Assembly (NCBI RefSeq): GCF_000722875.1 | Contig: NZ_JFHR01000045.1 | Span: 1 to 46,310, forward strand | Reading direction: 5' to 3' | DNA length: 46,310 bases | Origin: Sphingobium chlorophenolicum | GTDB lineage: Bacteria; Pseudomonadota; Alphaproteobacteria; Sphingomonadales; Sphingomonadaceae | Notes under the pieces: model-generated | Databases searched by the model: none | What the model saw: the letters and a program-made list of their open reading frames with translations, nothing else | Told to the model about the DNA's origin: nothing | Shown here: positions 39,354 to 46,310 of the stretch, one piece after another | Layout: every line of letters starts with the position of its first letter | Position numbering within the stretch: the first letter of the stretch is position 1 | Program-made: the position numbers and the translations under genes

Positions 39354-40339
39354 CAGAGACAATCCCACTCCGCACCGAACTGGAGGCGGGCGCGCAATTC
39401 GTCGTGGACCAGTATCGGATCGCCAATCCCCCCCCTTATGAACATGGCACGGCGCAACAGGCACGCGACGGCTATCGCGCTACGTCGCTGCGTCTGGGCT
39501 TCGATGCGGAGCAGGATGTCAGGGTCACGGACCTGACCGTGGAGGGGCCGAAGACGCCGCTGCGCGTCCGGCTCTACGAACCCGAAACCCCCGTCGATTC
39601 CCGCCCGCTCATCCTCTATCTGCACGGCGGCGGCTGGGTGATGGGCGATCTGGAGACGCATGACACGACCTGCCGCCTTCTCGCGAAGCTGAGCGACGCG
39701 GTGGTGGCCGCCGTCGACTATCGCCTCGCGCCGGAACATCCCTTCCCCGCCGCGCCGGAGGACGCCATCGCGGCCCTGCAATATATACCGGGCGCGCTGG
39801 CCGGGCGCGGCATCGACACGGCGCGGGTGGCCATCGCCGGGGACAGCGCGGGCGGCACGCTGGCGCTGGTCGCGGCCATCGCCCTCAAGGATGAGGCGAA
39901 GCTGGCGGCGCTGGCGATCTTCTATCCGGCGGGCGACGTCGGCCGCCGGATCACGTCGATGGACGAATTCAGCAGCGGCTATCCGCTGACATCCTCGACC
40001 CTGCGCTGGTTCCGCGATCTTTATCTGGAGGATATCGCCATGGCGGGCGACTGGCGCGCCTCGCCGATGCGCTATCCGCGCTTCCAGGGCCTGCCGCCCA
40101 CGCTGGTCGTTTCGGTCGGCCACGATCCGCTCAGGGACGACACGGTGGCCCTTGCCCAGCGGTTGCTCAGCGAGGTTCCGGGCACCGAACATCGCCACCT
40201 GCCGGACCAGATGCACGGCTTCCTCACCTTGGGCAAGGCGATCGCCCCGGCCCGCAGCGAACTGGAGCATGCGGCCAAATTCCTTCGCGGCGCGTTGAAT
40301 GCGCCGATCGCGGCCGAACGCCTGGGAGAAGAAGCATGA
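39350..40339 (+). CDS. HSL-family alpha/beta hydrolase (lactone/ester hydrolase)
   Basis: A 329-residue hydrolase of the hormone-sensitive lipase family: oxyanion motif HGGGW at 92-96, nucleophile S166 in GDSAGG, acid D259 in GHDPLRDD and H289 in QMHGF. ChnC (caprolactone hydrolase) and HapD (4-hydroxyphenyl acetate esterase) do the step after a Baeyer-Villiger reaction, and this gene sits in that place. It would open the lactone or split the ester made by the BVMO. It is joined by ATGA overlaps to both neighbours, so production is locked to that of the BVMO. Exact ester unknown. Confidence 0.93.
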   Translation: MTETIPLRTELEAGAQFVVDQYRIANPPPYEHGTAQQARDGYRATSLRLGFDAEQDVRVTDLTVEGPKTPLRVRLYEPETPVDSRPLILYLHGGGWVMGDLETHDTTCRLLAKLSDAVVAAVDYRLAPEHPFPAAPEDAIAALQYIPGALAGRGIDTARVAIAGDSAGGTLALVAAIALKDEAKLAALAIFYPAGDVGRRITSMDEFSSGYPLTSSTLRWFRDLYLEDIAMAGDWRASPMRYPRFQGLPPTLVVSVGHDPLRDDTVALAQRLLSEVPGTEHRHLPDQMHGFLTLGKAIAPARSELEHAAKFLRGALNAPIAAERLGEEA

Positions 40340-41832
40340 CAGTGACGCTGGAGCAGAAATCGCCCGCCATCGGACAGGATATCGCTTCCTCCGTCCCGCA
40401 TGGCCTCTTCATCGACGGGCAATGGCGCCCCGCCGCGGACGGAAGCGAGTTTGACGTGCGCGACCCCTGCACGGGCGACGTCATCGCCCGGCTGGCCAAT
40501 GCGCGGCCGTCGGACGCGATGGATGCGCTCGACGCGGCGGACGCCGCCTTCGCCTCCTGGTCGCGCACCCCGGCGCGGGAGCGGGGCGAACTGCTCCGCC
40601 GCGTCTTTGACCTCGTCATGCGGGACCGGGACCGGATCGCGGAGATCATCACGCTGGAAATGGGCAAGCCGCTGCGCGAAGCGCAGGCGGAGGTCACCTA
40701 TGGCGGCGAATTCCTGCGCTGGTTCAGTGAGGAGGCGGTGCGCATATCCGGCCGCTTCGGCTCCTCGCCGGAGGGGAATGGCGACATGATCGTGTCGCGC
40801 CACGCGCTCGGCCCGGCCTTGCTGATCACGCCCTGGAACTTCCCGCTGGCCATGGCCACGCGCAAGATCGCGCCCGCGCTGGCGGCTGGATGCACCGTGG
40901 TGGTGAAGCCCGCCGCGCTGACACCGCTCACCACATTGTACCTGACCGCGCTGTTCGAGGAAGCGGGCCTGCCGCCCGGCGTCGTCAACGTAATTCCGAC
41001 GACCGATTCCGGCGGGACGACCGGCCCCATCATCGCCGACAGCCGCCTGCGCAAGATCAGCTTCACCGGTTCCACCCCGGTCGGCCGGATGCTGCTGGAA
41101 AAGGCGTCCGTCAACATCCTGCGGACGTCGATGGAACTGGGCGGAAACGCGCCCTTCCTCGTCTTCGAGGACGCCGATCTCGACCGCGCCGTCGAAGGCG
41201 CGATCATCGCCAAGTTTCGCAACATCGGCCAGGCCTGCACGGCGGCGAACCGGTTCATCGTGCATGCCAGCGTGGCGGAGGAATTCAGCCGCCGCGTGGC
41301 CGAGCGGGTCGCGCAGTTCAAGCTGGGCTCCGGCTTCGATCCCGAAGTCACCATCGGTCCGTTGATCGATGAGGCGGCGGCCTCCAGCGTGGACGAACTG
41401 GTGAAGGACGCGACGGCGCGCGGCGCCAAAATCCTCGTCGGCGGCCAGCGCAAGAGCGGGCCGGGCACATTCTACGAACCGACGGTCCTGACCAATGTCT
41501 CGCCCGACAGCAGGATTTGCCGCGAAGAGATTTTCGGCCCCGTCCTGCCCATCATGACCTTCGAAACCGACGACGAAGCCATTCGGATCGCCAACGACAC
41601 TGAATATGGTCTGGTTGGCTATATATTCACCCAGAGCATAACGCGGGGACAGCGCCTGATAAACGACCTCCAGACCGGCATGATGGGCTGGAATGTCGGC
41701 ATGCTGTCCAACGCGGCGGCACCCTTTGGCGGTGTGAAGATGTCGGGCCTCGGCCGCGAAGGCGGCGCGGAAGGCATCGACGAATATCTCACCACCAAAT
41801 ACAGCCTGCTGCCGACCCTGCCACGGCCGTGA
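40336..41832 (+). CDS. Aldehyde dehydrogenase, succinate-semialdehyde dehydrogenase-like
   Basis: A 498-residue NAD(P) aldehyde dehydrogenase with N168 in PWNF, E267 in MELGG and nucleophile C301 in GQACTAANR. The last motif is like the succinate-semialdehyde (GabD) group, which favours substrates with a distant carboxylate. That agrees with an aldehyde acid from ring opening, the ChnE position (6-oxohexanoate to adipate in the cyclohexanol route). Its ATG overlaps the hydrolase stop by ATGA. It is the last gene of the operon and is followed by a small hairpin. Confidence 0.94.
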   Translation: MTVTLEQKSPAIGQDIASSVPHGLFIDGQWRPAADGSEFDVRDPCTGDVIARLANARPSDAMDALDAADAAFASWSRTPARERGELLRRVFDLVMRDRDRIAEIITLEMGKPLREAQAEVTYGGEFLRWFSEEAVRISGRFGSSPEGNGDMIVSRHALGPALLITPWNFPLAMATRKIAPALAAGCTVVVKPAALTPLTTLYLTALFEEAGLPPGVVNVIPTTDSGGTTGPIIADSRLRKISFTGSTPVGRMLLEKASVNILRTSMELGGNAPFLVFEDADLDRAVEGAIIAKFRNIGQACTAANRFIVHASVAEEFSRRVAERVAQFKLGSGFDPEVTIGPLIDEAAASSVDELVKDATARGAKILVGGQRKSGPGTFYEPTVLTNVSPDSRICREEIFGPVLPIMTFETDDEAIRIANDTEYGLVGYIFTQSITRGQRLINDLQTGMMGWNVGMLSNAAAPFGGVKMSGLGREGGAEGIDEYLTTKYSLLPTLPRP

Positions 41833-41913
41833 TCATCCCGGCGCGATGGGGCCTGCAACCCCATCGCGTCCAGGGAAAGTGAGCGCCATCACATCGGCGA
41901 GAAAAATGACCGT

Positions 41914-41933
41914 GTTCCTGCGAAGGCAGGAAC
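41914..41933. terminator. Hairpin between ALDH and converging SDR
   Basis: GTTCCTGC (41914-41921) pairs with GCAGGAAC (41926-41933), loop GAAG. It is part of a short repeat common in sphingomonad spacers and lies between converging stops. Confidence 0.65.
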
Positions 41934-41970
41934 CCAGTTCAGACCTGTGAATGAATTCCAGTTTCCGGCG

Positions 41971-42750
41971 CTATCCCCGCACCATATTGCGCAGCGACTT
42001 CGGCTTCCACTTCGCGGCGAAAGCCAGCTTCTTCGCGCCTTTCCCGATCAGCACATGAAGGCGATCGTCATGCACGGCTTTCCACGCATGGTCCGCGACC
42101 TCCTCCACCGAAGTCAGCGTGGCGCCGGATTTCAGCACGCGGTCGCGCTTGCTGTCCTCGCTCGATCCCGGTGCGGCCGCCAGCATCGGCGTATCGACGA
42201 AGGTCGGGAAAAGGCACCGCACCTTCACCCCCGAATTCCTCCATTCGACATCCAGCGCCTCGCTCAGCCCGCGAATCGCATATTTGGTCGCGGAATAGAC
42301 GGCCAGGCCCGGCGAGCCGTACAGGGCGGAGGCGCTCGCCATGTTGAGCAGGCAGCCTCCTTCCGTCGCGGCCAGATAGGGATGGGCCGCATTCGCGCCA
42401 TACAACATGCCCCGCACATTCACGTCCACCACGGAGTCGATTTCATCCTTGCGGGCATGTTCGAACGGCCCGCCGCAGGCGACGCCCGCATTGTTGAACA
42501 GGACGTCCAGCCGCCCGCCGCTCGCCGCGACGAACTCGGCCAGCTTCATGTCCCACATCTCCCTGTCCCGCACGTCAAGTTGGTGAAGCGATGCGGAGCC
42601 GGGCGGCAGCGCCGCGGCGGTTTCCGCCATCCCGGCGGGATGGATATCGGCGATGCCCACCAGCCAGCCTTCCGCCGCGAAGCGGCGCGCCACGGCCCGG
42701 CCGATGCCCGATCCTCCCCCTGTGATGAAGATCGCCTTACGTTCAACCAT
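41971..42750 (-). CDS. Short-chain dehydrogenase/reductase under operator control
   Basis: A 259-residue SDR: TGGGSGIG at 10-17, NNAG at 86-89, S139, Y152 and K156. The longer C-terminal tail ends KKLAFAAKWKPKSLRNMVRG, a positively charged tail seen in retinol- or hydroxysteroid-type SDRs. GGGAG lies six bases before ATG 42750. It faces away from the Old Yellow Enzyme across a 372-nt spacer that holds three copies of the regional operator, one overlapping its probable promoter. It likely acts on the same hydrophobic alcohol/ketone family as the neighbouring operon. Confidence 0.92.
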   Translation of the reverse strand: MVERKAIFITGGGSGIGRAVARRFAAEGWLVGIADIHPAGMAETAAALPPGSASLHQLDVRDREMWDMKLAEFVAASGGRLDVLFNNAGVACGGPFEHARKDEIDSVVDVNVRGMLYGANAAHPYLAATEGGCLLNMASASALYGSPGLAVYSATKYAIRGLSEALDVEWRNSGVKVRCLFPTFVDTPMLAAAPGSSEDSKRDRVLKSGATLTSVEEVADHAWKAVHDDRLHVLIGKGAKKLAFAAKWKPKSLRNMVRG

Positions 42751-42804
42751 CCTAAACTCCCATCGATGACGGCCTGTCCTTATCCGGCGATAATTGGAGA
42801 ATAT

Positions 42805-42821
42805 GGTTTAACTATGCAACC
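42805..42821 (-). promoter_or_regulatory. Operator site C over the SDR promoter
   Basis: The minus strand reads GGTTGCatagTTAAACC. Its TTGCAT can serve as a -35 box, and AATTAT lies 18 nt further on as a fair -10, placing the transcript start about 20 nt before the SDR ATG at 42750. Confidence 0.65.
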
Positions 42822-42917
42822 ATATAATGAGGCTATCGCCGCCGGAAAATCCGCCCTGCGGACCATGTTGCGGCATCCCTTCCTCCCCGCATCGCCCACG
42901 CCGCCCGCAAATATAAT

Positions 42918-42934
42918 GGTTGCATTTTTAAACC
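42918..42934 (+). promoter_or_regulatory. Operator site D
   Basis: GGTTGCatttTTAAACC on the plus strand, a full match to the consensus, flanked by ATAAT and ATAAGAT. It is 113 bp from site C and 38 bp from site E. No -10 box is properly spaced, so this copy may be an auxiliary site. Confidence 0.65.
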
Positions 42935-42955
42935 ATAAGATGCACTGTGAATCGA

Positions 42956-42972
42956 GGTTGCAAATTTAAACT
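42956..42972 (+). promoter_or_regulatory. Operator site E, one mismatch
   Basis: GGTTGCaaatTTAAACT differs from the consensus only in the last base. It lies 150 nt before the Old Yellow Enzyme start, on the same strand as site D. Confidence 0.55.
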
Positions 42973-43122
42973 TTCATGCCGGCATGCTCCGCCGCCGCTC
43001 GCTCGCGGGGCGGGTCCGACAGGCAAGCCATTCCGACCTGCCGATGAAGAAGCGGACGGCTTCCCATCGATAATTTCCAAGAGCCCCTCCCAGTAGAGCG
43101 GCCGTATTTTTAGGAGTAGTCA

Positions 43123-44238
43123 ATGAGCCAATCGCCGCTGTTTCAGCCCCTGAAGATAGGAGCGCTTGAATTGTCGCACCGCGTCGTGATGGCGCCGATC
43201 ACGCGGATGCGGGCCGGACCGGGCATGGTGTGCCGCGACATTGCCGTGGAATATTACCGCCAGCGCGCTACGCCGGGCGGCCTCATCATCGCCGAAGCCT
43301 CGCAGGTCACGCCGACCGGCCAAGGCTATCCGCAGACCCCCGGCATCCATTCGGAAGAGCAGATCGCCGCCTGGAAGAAGGTGACGGACGCCGTCCATGC
43401 GGCCGGCGGCCATATCTTCCTTCAGCTCTGGCATGTGGGCCGCATTTCCCATTCCTCCTATCATGGCGCCACGCCGGTCGCGCCGTCCGCCGTCGCCGCG
43501 GCGGGCGAGCATTTCACGGCAAGCTGGACGCTGGAACCTTTCCAGACGCCCCGCGCCCTTGAACTGAACGAGATTGCCGAGATCGTGGAGGCCTATCGCA
43601 CCGGCGCCAGCAATGCGATGGCGGCGGGTTTCGACGGCGTCGAGATCCACGGCGCGAATGGCTATCTGATCGAACAATTCCTCCAGTCGCGCTCCAACAA
43701 GCGGGATGATATTTACGGCGGCTCCATCGCCAACCGGACCCGCTTCCTGCTGGAGGTGACCCGCGCCGTGGCGGCGGAGGTCGGCGCGGACCGCGTCGGC
43801 GTACGTCTTTCCCCCTTCGGCACTGCCAACGATGCGGGCGATGAGGATGCGCTCCCGCTCTATCGCCACGCCATCGCGGCGCTTTCCGGCCTCCAGATCG
43901 CCTATCTGCACCTGATCGAACCGCGCGCGACAGGCACGGGCAAGGCCGACGTGTTCAATGAGAAGGCGCCTTCGGCAGCGACGCTCTTCCGCGACTATTG
44001 GCCGGGCGTGCTGATCGCGGCGGGCGGTTATGACGGCCCGTCCGCGCAGGAAGAGGTCGGCAAGAATCTTGCCGACGCGGTGGCCTTCGGCCGGTCGTTC
44101 ATCTCCAATCCCGACCTGGTGGAGCGCGTGCGCATCGGCGCATCTCTCAACCCCTGGGACCGCCCGACCTTCTACGGCGGCGACGAGAAGGGCTATACCG
44201 ACTATCCGACGCTCCAGATGCTGGACGCGACGGCCTGA
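43123..44238 (+). CDS. Old Yellow Enzyme-family ene-reductase (NemA-like)
   Basis: A 371-residue FMN TIM-barrel enzyme that reduces the C=C bond of unsaturated ketones with NAD(P)H. The substrate-binding pair is H176 and N179 (EIHGANGY), the proton-donor-region tyrosine is Y181, and T27 (APITRMR) adjusts the flavin. LFQPLKIGALELSHRVVMAP is the standard N-terminus. GGAG precedes ATG 43123 by six bases. Operator sites D and E lie upstream. It may convert a ring enone to a saturated ketone for the Baeyer-Villiger operon. DUF1330 follows after 90 nt, probably in one transcript. Confidence 0.94.
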   Translation: MSQSPLFQPLKIGALELSHRVVMAPITRMRAGPGMVCRDIAVEYYRQRATPGGLIIAEASQVTPTGQGYPQTPGIHSEEQIAAWKKVTDAVHAAGGHIFLQLWHVGRISHSSYHGATPVAPSAVAAAGEHFTASWTLEPFQTPRALELNEIAEIVEAYRTGASNAMAAGFDGVEIHGANGYLIEQFLQSRSNKRDDIYGGSIANRTRFLLEVTRAVAAEVGADRVGVRLSPFGTANDAGDEDALPLYRHAIAALSGLQIAYLHLIEPRATGTGKADVFNEKAPSAATLFRDYWPGVLIAAGGYDGPSAQEEVGKNLADAVAFGRSFISNPDLVERVRIGASLNPWDRPTFYGGDEKGYTDYPTLQMLDATA

Positions 44239-44328
44239 ACATAAGCGCCAGGCGCGTGCCCATGCCGCATGCGACGCGGCGCGGGCGCGCGCCCTATGCC
44301 GTCAATTCAATATAGGAAAGGATGCCGA

Positions 44329-44616
44329 ATGGCCGTCTATACGATCGCCCAGGTGAAGATCCACGATCAGGAAACCTATGATAAATATAAGGTGCAGTTC
44401 GGCCCGATTCTGCACGAATATGGCGGCCGCCTCGTCGCCGCCGACGAACAGCCCCTCGTGGAGGAGGGGGAATGGGCTTATGAGAAGATCGTCATCCTGG
44501 AATTCGACGACATGGCTGCCTTCCGCGCATTCGCCGACAGCGAAAGCTACAAGAAGATCGCCGCCCATCGCCACGCGGGCGCGGACAGCCTGATACTGGT
44601 CGCCAAGGGTCGCTGA
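44329..44616 (+). CDS. DUF1330 protein
   Basis: A 95-residue protein of the DUF1330 family, a dimeric alpha-beta barrel (ferredoxin-like) fold. It starts AVYTIAQVKIHDQETYDKYK and has the typical WAYEKIVILEFDDMAAFRAF and the SESYKKIAAHR end. Its function is unknown; the family is common beside catabolic oxidoreductases. AAAGGA lies upstream of ATG 44329; the longer frame from 44269 has no family resemblance in its extra part. Probably co-transcribed with the Old Yellow Enzyme. Confidence 0.9.
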   Translation: MAVYTIAQVKIHDQETYDKYKVQFGPILHEYGGRLVAADEQPLVEEGEWAYEKIVILEFDDMAAFRAFADSESYKKIAAHRHAGADSLILVAKGR

Positions 44617-44677
44617 CCGGCAAATCTTTTTTGGATATGGGCCTTCGCCGGAAAGCGGCGGGGCCGCCCGACCCGCA

Positions 44678-44732
44678 CCCGCAGGTCGACCCCCTTGAGC
44701 GGACAGCTTCGCTTAGGGGGTCGACTTGCGGG
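44678..44732. promoter_or_regulatory. Long hairpin between DUF1330 and MarR
   Basis: 44678-44695 pairs with 44715-44732 over 18 positions with one G-T mismatch; the core is GTCGACCCCCT (44685-44695) with AGGGGGTCGAC (44715-44725). The loop holds a further AGCG/CGCT pair. It ends 24 nt before the MarR start, so it may be the end of the upstream transcript, a MarR operator, or both. Confidence 0.6.
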
Positions 44733-44756
44733 CCTGTTCGGTGTATCTCCACCTAA

Positions 44757-45245
44757 ATGAGCGCATTGAAACCCATAGCCTTTCTGGAAGAAGTCCGGAA
44801 TACACCCCATATCTGCCTTGCGGAGGGGCTTCGCTCGGCGAATCGGGCGATCATGAAGCGCTATGTCGACAATATGGCGGGTTCCCCCGTGAATCCCGTG
44901 CAGATGTCGCTTCTGATGCGCGTTTATTATCTGCGCAACGCGACGATGCAGACGCTCGCCCAGCATCTGGAAACGGACCGGACGACCACGACGCGCAATG
45001 TCGACATATTGGTGCGCGACGGTTTTCTGGAGATTACGGAAGGCGCGGACAAGCGCCAGCGGCTGGTGCGCCTGACGAAGCGCGGCCATGAGGCGCTGGA
45101 GGAATCCATCCCCAAATGGCGAAAGGCGCAGGATGAACTGCGCAGCGCCCTGGGCGATGAGCCATGGACGAATATCCTTCGGGACACGCGCCTGCTGATC
45201 GAACTGGGCGGAATCGCCTGCGACCGCGGCGCCCCGACCGCCTAA
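44757..45245 (+). CDS. MarR-family transcriptional regulator
   Basis: A 162-residue winged-helix protein. The DNA-binding part is MQTLAQHLETDRTTTTRNVD then ILVRDGFLEITEGADKRQRL with wing residues DKRQR, the core MarR signature, followed by LTKRGHEALEE. MarR proteins act as dimers and are released by phenolic or other aromatic ligands. No clear ribosome site precedes ATG 44757, so the message may be leaderless or translated weakly. The target is unknown; the large hairpin upstream is a possible binding site. Confidence 0.9.
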   Translation: MSALKPIAFLEEVRNTPHICLAEGLRSANRAIMKRYVDNMAGSPVNPVQMSLLMRVYYLRNATMQTLAQHLETDRTTTTRNVDILVRDGFLEITEGADKRQRLVRLTKRGHEALEESIPKWRKAQDELRSALGDEPWTNILRDTRLLIELGGIACDRGAPTA

Positions 45246-45432
45246 AGCATCGTGCGAAAAAACTAAGGACATGCCGCCTGCGCCATCTTTAGCGCAGCGG
45301 CTTCCCAAAACCCGTCATGCAGAAACAATTTTAGCATGAAGAGCGAGTCATGAAGCGCGCCTAGGCAGCATCGCCAAACTCAACAGACCCGCCGAACGAG
45401 GCAATTGGGGTAGAAGGCGGACCCATCCTATT
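45246..45432. other. Spacer after MarR gene
   Basis: No gene is seen. The sequence is less GC-rich near 45250-45340 and then runs into repeat copy 3. Confidence 0.4.
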
Positions 45433-45535
45433 CCTCCCTACGCGAAGCGTGGGGAGGGGGACAGCCGCTGAAAGCGGTGGTGGAGGGGAAAATTCGAAGG
45501 TCGTGCCCCTTTCCCCTCCACCAGCCTTCGGCCGC
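45433..45535. repeat. Intergenic hairpin repeat, copy 3 of 3
   Basis: CCTCCCTACG pairs imperfectly with GCGTGGGGAGG around CGAA (45433-45455), followed by CCGCTgaaAGCGG and GGGGAAA/TTTCCCC. Same family as 4629-4762 and 16857-16937. It lies between MarR and the converging isomerase-like gene. Confidence 0.75.
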
Positions 45536-45685
45536 GCCCGCTATTGTACACTTCTCGACATTCCAAATTTGTCTGCGCAGCCTAGCCCGCTGCTTCTTTC
45601 ACGCAACAGAACCTCGTCCACTGCCCCACAGCCGCACCGCCACGCCGAACCCGGTTCAGCATGACGGTTGCCAAAAATGCCGCGC

Positions 45686-46310
45686 CTAAGCAGCCCCCCG
45701 ATTTTCTGTTTGTTGATCGAGATTGATGGCCTCTTCGACTTCCCAGAGCCTGTCCTTGCCGAAGTAGATATGATCATTGACGAAGAAGGTAGGCGACCCG
45801 AAGGCGCCGCGCTCGACGGCGGCATTGGTGTTGTCGATCAGCTCCTGCTTGACCCCGGGATCATTGACCAGCCCGGCCAGTTCATCCGCGGGCAGCCCGG
45901 ATTCGCGCAGCGCATCCATCAGCACGCCCAGATCGTCCATCTTCCTGTGGTCGCGCCACATATAGCGGTACATCTCGTCGACATAATCAGCGAACACGCC
46001 CAGCCTCTGCGCCGCGACCGCGCCGCGCATCAGCACCAGCGTGTTGATGGGGAAGAAGGGGTTCATCCCATAGCCCTCGATCCCGTGGCGACGGGTGAAG
46101 CGCTCGATCTCCAGCGTGTCATATTCCGGCTTGTTGCGGATATGGGCGAACGCCTCCACCGGGGACTGGTTGCCGGTGGCCTTGAAGATGCCGCCCAGCA
46201 GGATGGGGACATAGTCGAAGACGACGCCGGTGCGATCCTCGATGGCGGGGATCACGCGATGGCACAGATAGGCGTTGGGGCTTCCGAAATCGAAGAGGAA
46301 CTCAACCTTG
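45686..46310 (-). CDS. 2-hydroxychromene-2-carboxylate isomerase-like (DsbA-fold, kappa GST) protein, 5' end outside the window
   Basis: At least 207 residues are present; the frame is open through the window edge. The visible start, VEFLFDFGSPNAYLCHRV, contains the catalytic serine of DFxSPxxYL. Later parts are NPFFPINTLVLMRGAVAAQ, VERGAFGSPTFFVNDHIYFG and GKDRLWEVEEAI, all typical of HCCA isomerases of the NahD type, which are glutathione-dependent. In naphthalene-like routes the enzyme acts on the ring-cleavage product. No naphthalene dioxygenase is in the window, so the substrate may differ. Only about 3-5 N-terminal residues appear to be missing. Confidence 0.9.
   Translation of the reverse strand, partial: KVEFLFDFGSPNAYLCHRVIPAIEDRTGVVFDYVPILLGGIFKATGNQSPVEAFAHIRNKPEYDTLEIERFTRRHGIEGYGMNPFFPINTLVLMRGAVAAQRLGVFADYVDEMYRYMWRDHRKMDDLGVLMDALRESGLPADELAGLVNDPGVKQELIDNTNAAVERGAFGSPTFFVNDHIYFGKDRLWEVEEAINLDQQTENRGAA

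Overview
The window is chromosomal or megaplasmid DNA from a sphingomonad-type alphaproteobacterium (Sphingobium, Novosphingobium or Sphingomonas). Evidence for this: high GC, four TonB-dependent receptors with the sphingomonad-style 'DIVVTAQ' plug start, hairpin repeats of the CCTCCCCATC...GATGGGGAGG type between genes, and many oxygenases, dehydrogenases and hydrolases typical of aromatic or alicyclic degradation. There are no rRNA, tRNA, CRISPR or phage genes. The genus is inferred, not proven.

Layout. 1-2059: the end of an IS5-family transposase, an extradiol dioxygenase cut at its 5' end by that IS, a nitronate monooxygenase-like enzyme and, convergent, a type B carboxylesterase. 3673-8935: a LysR regulator divergent from the esterase, then a minus-strand 2-oxoacid dehydrogenase E1-E2 pair divergent from an Lrp/AsnC regulator. 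9014-14059: a TetR regulator with an epoxide hydrolase, converging on a minus-strand operon of VOC protein, fused E1 alpha-beta and YibF-like glutathione transferase. 14543-23970: three TonB receptors and a membrane-anchored sorbosone dehydrogenase-like protein. 24032-28782: a minus-strand series of FAD aromatic hydroxylase, VanB-type reductase, LysR and GT2-like glycosyltransferase. 29128-31755: an unrecognised small protein, a zinc-free MDR reductase and an HxlR regulator. 32187-41832: a TonB receptor followed by SDR, zinc alcohol dehydrogenase, Baeyer-Villiger monooxygenase, SDR, HSL-family hydrolase and aldehyde dehydrogenase. 41971-46310: an SDR, an Old Yellow Enzyme, DUF1330, MarR and a partial 2-hydroxychromene-2-carboxylate isomerase-like gene.

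How it fits together. The 34657-41832 operon has every enzyme class of a cyclohexanol-type route: alcohol to ketone to lactone or ester to hydroxy acid to aldehyde acid to dicarboxylic acid. Its BVMO has an N-terminal extension like 4-hydroxyacetophenone monooxygenase, so an aryl ketone is the main alternative substrate. The Old Yellow Enzyme could reduce a ring enone before it enters this route. The TonB receptor at the operon head would import the substrate. The dioxygenase, FAD hydroxylase and isomerase-like genes suggest aromatic compounds are also handled nearby.

The most interesting signal is a 17-bp motif, GGTTGCnnnnTTAAACC, found five times and only in intergenic DNA: before the unrecognised gene at 29128, before the HxlR gene at 31285, and three times between the SDR at 42750 and the Old Yellow Enzyme at 43123. 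In two cases its TTGCA part falls where a -35 box would be. This looks like the operator of a local regulon, with HxlR as the first candidate regulator.
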